Of a DNA stretch of 16,012 nt, positions 14,230-16,012 are shown in pieces (the stretch's first letter is position 1; the number at the start of each line of letters is the position of its first letter). The position numbers and the translations under genes are program-made. The notes under the pieces were generated by a model that saw nothing but the letters and a program-made list of their open reading frames with translations, was not told the DNA's origin and did no database searches. Source of the stretch: DATCJU01 sp036562635 (lineage in GTDB: Bacteria > Actinomycetota > Actinomycetes > Mycobacteriales > Pseudonocardiaceae); the NCBI GenBank assembly GCA_036562635.1, contig DATCJU010000052.1, positions 1-16,012 on the forward strand, written 5' to 3'.

Positions 14230-15666
14230 CTAGTCGCGGGTCGGCTCGTCCCCGAGCACCGAGGGCGCCACCTTCATGCCGTCGCCCCAGACGTCGTCGG
14301 TCTCCCGCAGGTAGTCCGGCCGCCTGTGCTCGCCGTCCTCGTCGCGCCGGGCCCCGGCACCGGCGCCCATCGCACCCATGGCGCCCATGCCACCGGCGGC
14401 ACCCCGTGCGCCACCGGCCGCGGCACCCGCGGCACCCGCTGCGCCACCCGCGCCGGCGGCACCACCACCGACAGCACCACCGGCGGCACCACCGGCCCCG
14501 GCGCCGGGGACACCGGCCAGACCACCGCCCGCACCCGGACGGGCGCCACCCGCACCGGCCAGACCACCGCCCGCTCCGGCGCCCGCGCCCACCGCGCCGC
14601 CACCGACACCGGTCCGGAACGCGCCACCGCCCTGACCCGTGCCGGAACCACCGAGGTCGAGCCGCCCGCTGAGGGTGGCGGGCCGACCACCGACGGTGGT
14701 GGTCCTGCCGCCGCTCCCCGCCGGGGTGCCGCCGGACGTGCGCGTGGTCCCACCCGACCCGGAGTTACCGGAGGTGCCGGACGAACCCGGCGTGCCGGAG
14801 GAGCCCGAGGTACCGGACGTGCCGGGGAGACCCGGCTTCCCGGTGACCGGCTTGTTGGTGCTGGTCCTGGTGGTCGTGGTCCCACCGCCGGAACCGGCCG
14901 GGGAGCCGGTGGTGGACGAGGTCCGGCCGTCCGACGGCAGGTTCGGCGTACCACCGGGTGTTCCCGGCGGGGTCAGCGTCTGGGTGGTGCCCGCCGTCGT
15001 CGTGGCGGCACCGCCCCCGCCCGCCGGGGTGAGCGCCGTCCCGCTGCCCGCCGTGCCGACCGCCGACACCTGGGCGCTCATCGTCTGCACCCCGACCACC
15101 GAACTGCTGCTGGCGCGGCTCCTGTCGGTACCGACACCGGTGGCGATGATCGGGGGCGGGATGAACACCGGCAGGCTCGCCATGGCGGAGTTCGCGTTGT
15201 TGTCGTAGGTGCGGGCGAGGTCACGGGCACGCTCCTCCGCCTCGCGCGCCGCCGCCTCCTGCTGCTCCCGGTCGGTCTTGAGCCCGAAGAGGTGGGCGAT
15301 ACCGCGCTCCAGGGCGTTGTCGGTCGCGGTGACCTGCACGGGCGCCGGCATGTTCTGCTTGGTGTAGTCGAAGGAGCGCACCACCTCCTCGGCGCCGTCG
15401 CCGACCTTGGTGGAGACCTCCCGGGCGTCCAGCGCCCACTGGCCGAGCGGGGAGACCCCGTCACGCATCGCCTCCGCGGCCTGGCCCTCCCACACCGCGT
15501 CGGTGTCCCGCAGGGCGCCCTCGACCAGCTCGTTGACCTTCTCGAACTGCGTGCCGATGTCCTGGCGCCAGGTCTGCACCGCCTCCGCCACGGATTCGCT
15601 GGAGCCCTCGCTGAACCAGCCGTACAACGTCGGGTGGTCGATGGCGTCCCAGTTCGCACTGGTCAT
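14230..15666 (-). CDS. WXG/PPE-like protein with Gly-rich tail (probable type VII-linked)
   Basis: A 478-residue protein with a helical N-terminus (about 20-160) and a long low-complexity C-terminal part. The start MTSANWDAIDHPTLYGWFSEG and the helical hairpin with W59-E-G61 (AVWEGQAAEAM) resemble the WXG100/PPE-type modules exported by ESX systems in Pseudonocardiaceae. A Thr/Ser/Pro/Gly-rich stretch (about 205-330), with collagen-like triplets at 276-308, and a Gly/Ala-rich stretch (about 340-438) follow. The end RPDYLRETDDVWGDGMKVAPSVLGD (449-473) resembles the conserved C-terminal tail of these actinomycete proteins. No signal peptide or membrane segment is seen and I do not find a clear YxxxD/E export motif, so secretion is inference. 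GGAGGGGGAG is a strong ribosome site before the ATG at 15666. It follows a DUF3558 gene by 18 bases, implying one operon. Confidence 0.8.
   Translation of the reverse strand: MTSANWDAIDHPTLYGWFSEGSSESVAEAVQTWRQDIGTQFEKVNELVEGALRDTDAVWEGQAAEAMRDGVSPLGQWALDAREVSTKVGDGAEEVVRSFDYTKQNMPAPVQVTATDNALERGIAHLFGLKTDREQQEAAAREAEERARDLARTYDNNANSAMASLPVFIPPPIIATGVGTDRSRASSSSVVGVQTMSAQVSAVGTAGSGTALTPAGGGGAATTTAGTTQTLTPPGTPGGTPNLPSDGRTSSTTGSPAGSGGGTTTTRTSTNKPVTGKPGLPGTSGTSGSSGTPGSSGTSGNSGSGGTTRTSGGTPAGSGGRTTTVGGRPATLSGRLDLGGSGTGQGGGAFRTGVGGGAVGAGAGAGGGLAGAGGARPGAGGGLAGVPGAGAGGAAGGAVGGGAAGAGGAAGAAGAAAGGARGAAGGMGAMGAMGAGAGARRDEDGEHRRPDYLRETDDVWGDGMKVAPSVLGDEPTRD
14353..14649 (-). repeat. Gly/Ala-rich low-complexity tract within the WXG/PPE-like gene
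   Basis: Codons for residues 340-438 consist almost entirely of Gly and Ala, with scattered Val, Leu, Arg, Pro and Met, including a GAMGAMGAG run near the end. In DNA it appears as irregular GGC/GCC triplet repeats. Such tracts vary in length between strains by slippage; mycobacterial PE_PGRS and similar proteins have comparable parts. Confidence 0.75.
14743..14841 (-). repeat. Collagen-like Gly-X-Y triplets within the WXG/PPE-like gene
   Basis: Residues 276-308 read as eleven Gly-X-Y triplets in a row (GKP GLP GTS GTS, GSS GTP GSS, then GTS GNS GSG GTT). Only three Y or X positions are Pro, so a stable triple helix is doubtful, but the register is unbroken. Confidence 0.7.
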
Positions 15667-15684
15667 CTGTGCTCCCCCTCCTGC

Positions 15685-16012
15685 TCACCCGCCGGCAGGC
15701 AGGTTCTGCAGCACCATGCCGGACACCTTCTCCGCGAACCCACAGGTGTCCTGGTGCTCCGGCTTCTTGCTGGTCACAATTCCGTATGTCAGGTGGAAGA
15801 CCTGGTCGTCCGCCACCCCGACACTGACGTTGCAGAATTTTTCGGTGAAGTTCGCCCGCACCGCGGGGTAACCGTCCACCGTGGAAGGCTGGAAGTTCAC
15901 GACATTGCTCTTCCGCCGGTAGACCTCCTCCAGCCCCTGCCGCTTCGTGTCCGGAGCGATCGAGATGTAGATCGCACTGTCCTTCCACGTGCAGTCGTCC
16001 TCACCGAACTCC
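15685..16012 (-). CDS. DUF3558 family protein (probable lipoprotein), C-terminal part
   Basis: The open frame runs from the window edge to the stop at 15685 (109 codons) and lacks its start. The visible part has the DUF3558 pattern. It begins with CTWKDSAIYISIAP. Then come VDGYPAVRANFTEKFCNVSVGVADDQVFHLTY and the end TCGFAEKVSGMVLQNLPAGG; three Cys are visible, and the second and third probably pair. DUF3558 proteins of Pseudonocardiaceae usually have an N-terminal lipobox and sit on the outer face of the membrane; that part lies outside the window. The GTG at 15900 is internal, since homology continues before it. The next gene starts 18 bases later with a strong ribosome site, so the two are likely cotranscribed. 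DUF3558 next to WXG/PPE-like proteins is a frequent arrangement in this family. Confidence 0.88.
   Translation of the reverse strand, partial: EFGEDDCTWKDSAIYISIAPDTKRQGLEEVYRRKSNVVNFQPSTVDGYPAVRANFTEKFCNVSVGVADDQVFHLTYGIVTSKKPEHQDTCGFAEKVSGMVLQNLPAGG

Noticed and set aside
14353..14649. CRISPR or VNTR array
   Set aside because: The repeats are irregular Gly/Ala codon triplets inside one reading frame, with no constant repeat and spacer length.

Overview
The window is very GC-rich DNA with strong G/C third-position bias and many GTG starts, as in an actinomycete. A DUF3558 lipoprotein-type gene next to a WXG/PPE-like protein with a Gly/Ala-rich tail, an SAV2177/DUF574-type methyltransferase, and separate purS, purQ and purL genes point to the Pseudonocardiaceae or a close relative. 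This placement is inference; no rRNA or species marker is present.

Left part (1-3480): the 5' end of a PRC-barrel stress-type protein on the minus strand is divergent from a two-gene plus-strand operon. That operon has a GH15 glucoamylase/trehalase-like hydrolase and a glucose-1-dehydrogenase-like MDR enzyme, overlapping by four bases (GTGA). Several perfect inverted repeats, two of them mutually exclusive, lie between the divergent genes and over the likely GH15 start. A large hairpin separates this operon from the convergent gene that follows.

Middle part (3521-10890): a run of minus-strand genes. It holds a PAS-GGDEF-EAL cyclic-di-GMP protein with an apparently long leader, a SAM-dependent methyltransferase of the actinomycete SAV2177 type with its own promoter-like region, and purL, purQ and purS. 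The three purine genes read purS-purQ-purL and each junction is an ATGA overlap. Together they encode the three-subunit FGAM synthase (step 4 of IMP synthesis). A palindrome lies over the putative purSQL -10 box.

Right part (11055-16012): two plus-strand genes (an atypical SDR/epimerase and an MBL-fold hydrolase) separated by a string of consecutive hairpins ending in an 18-bp stem. Then come three minus-strand genes: purC (SAICAR synthetase), apparently read from a leaderless transcript, the WXG/PPE-like protein, and the 3' part of a DUF3558 gene that continues past the window edge. The last two are 17 bases apart and likely form one unit connected with type VII secretion or the cell envelope.

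No tRNA, rRNA, CRISPR array, insertion sequence, phage gene or attachment site was recognised. Most genes are core or common accessory actinobacterial genes. The most interesting unexplained signals are non-coding: the 12092-12253 hairpin string, the GH15 leader repeats, and the purSQL promoter palindrome. I did not find a convincing new multi-gene system.
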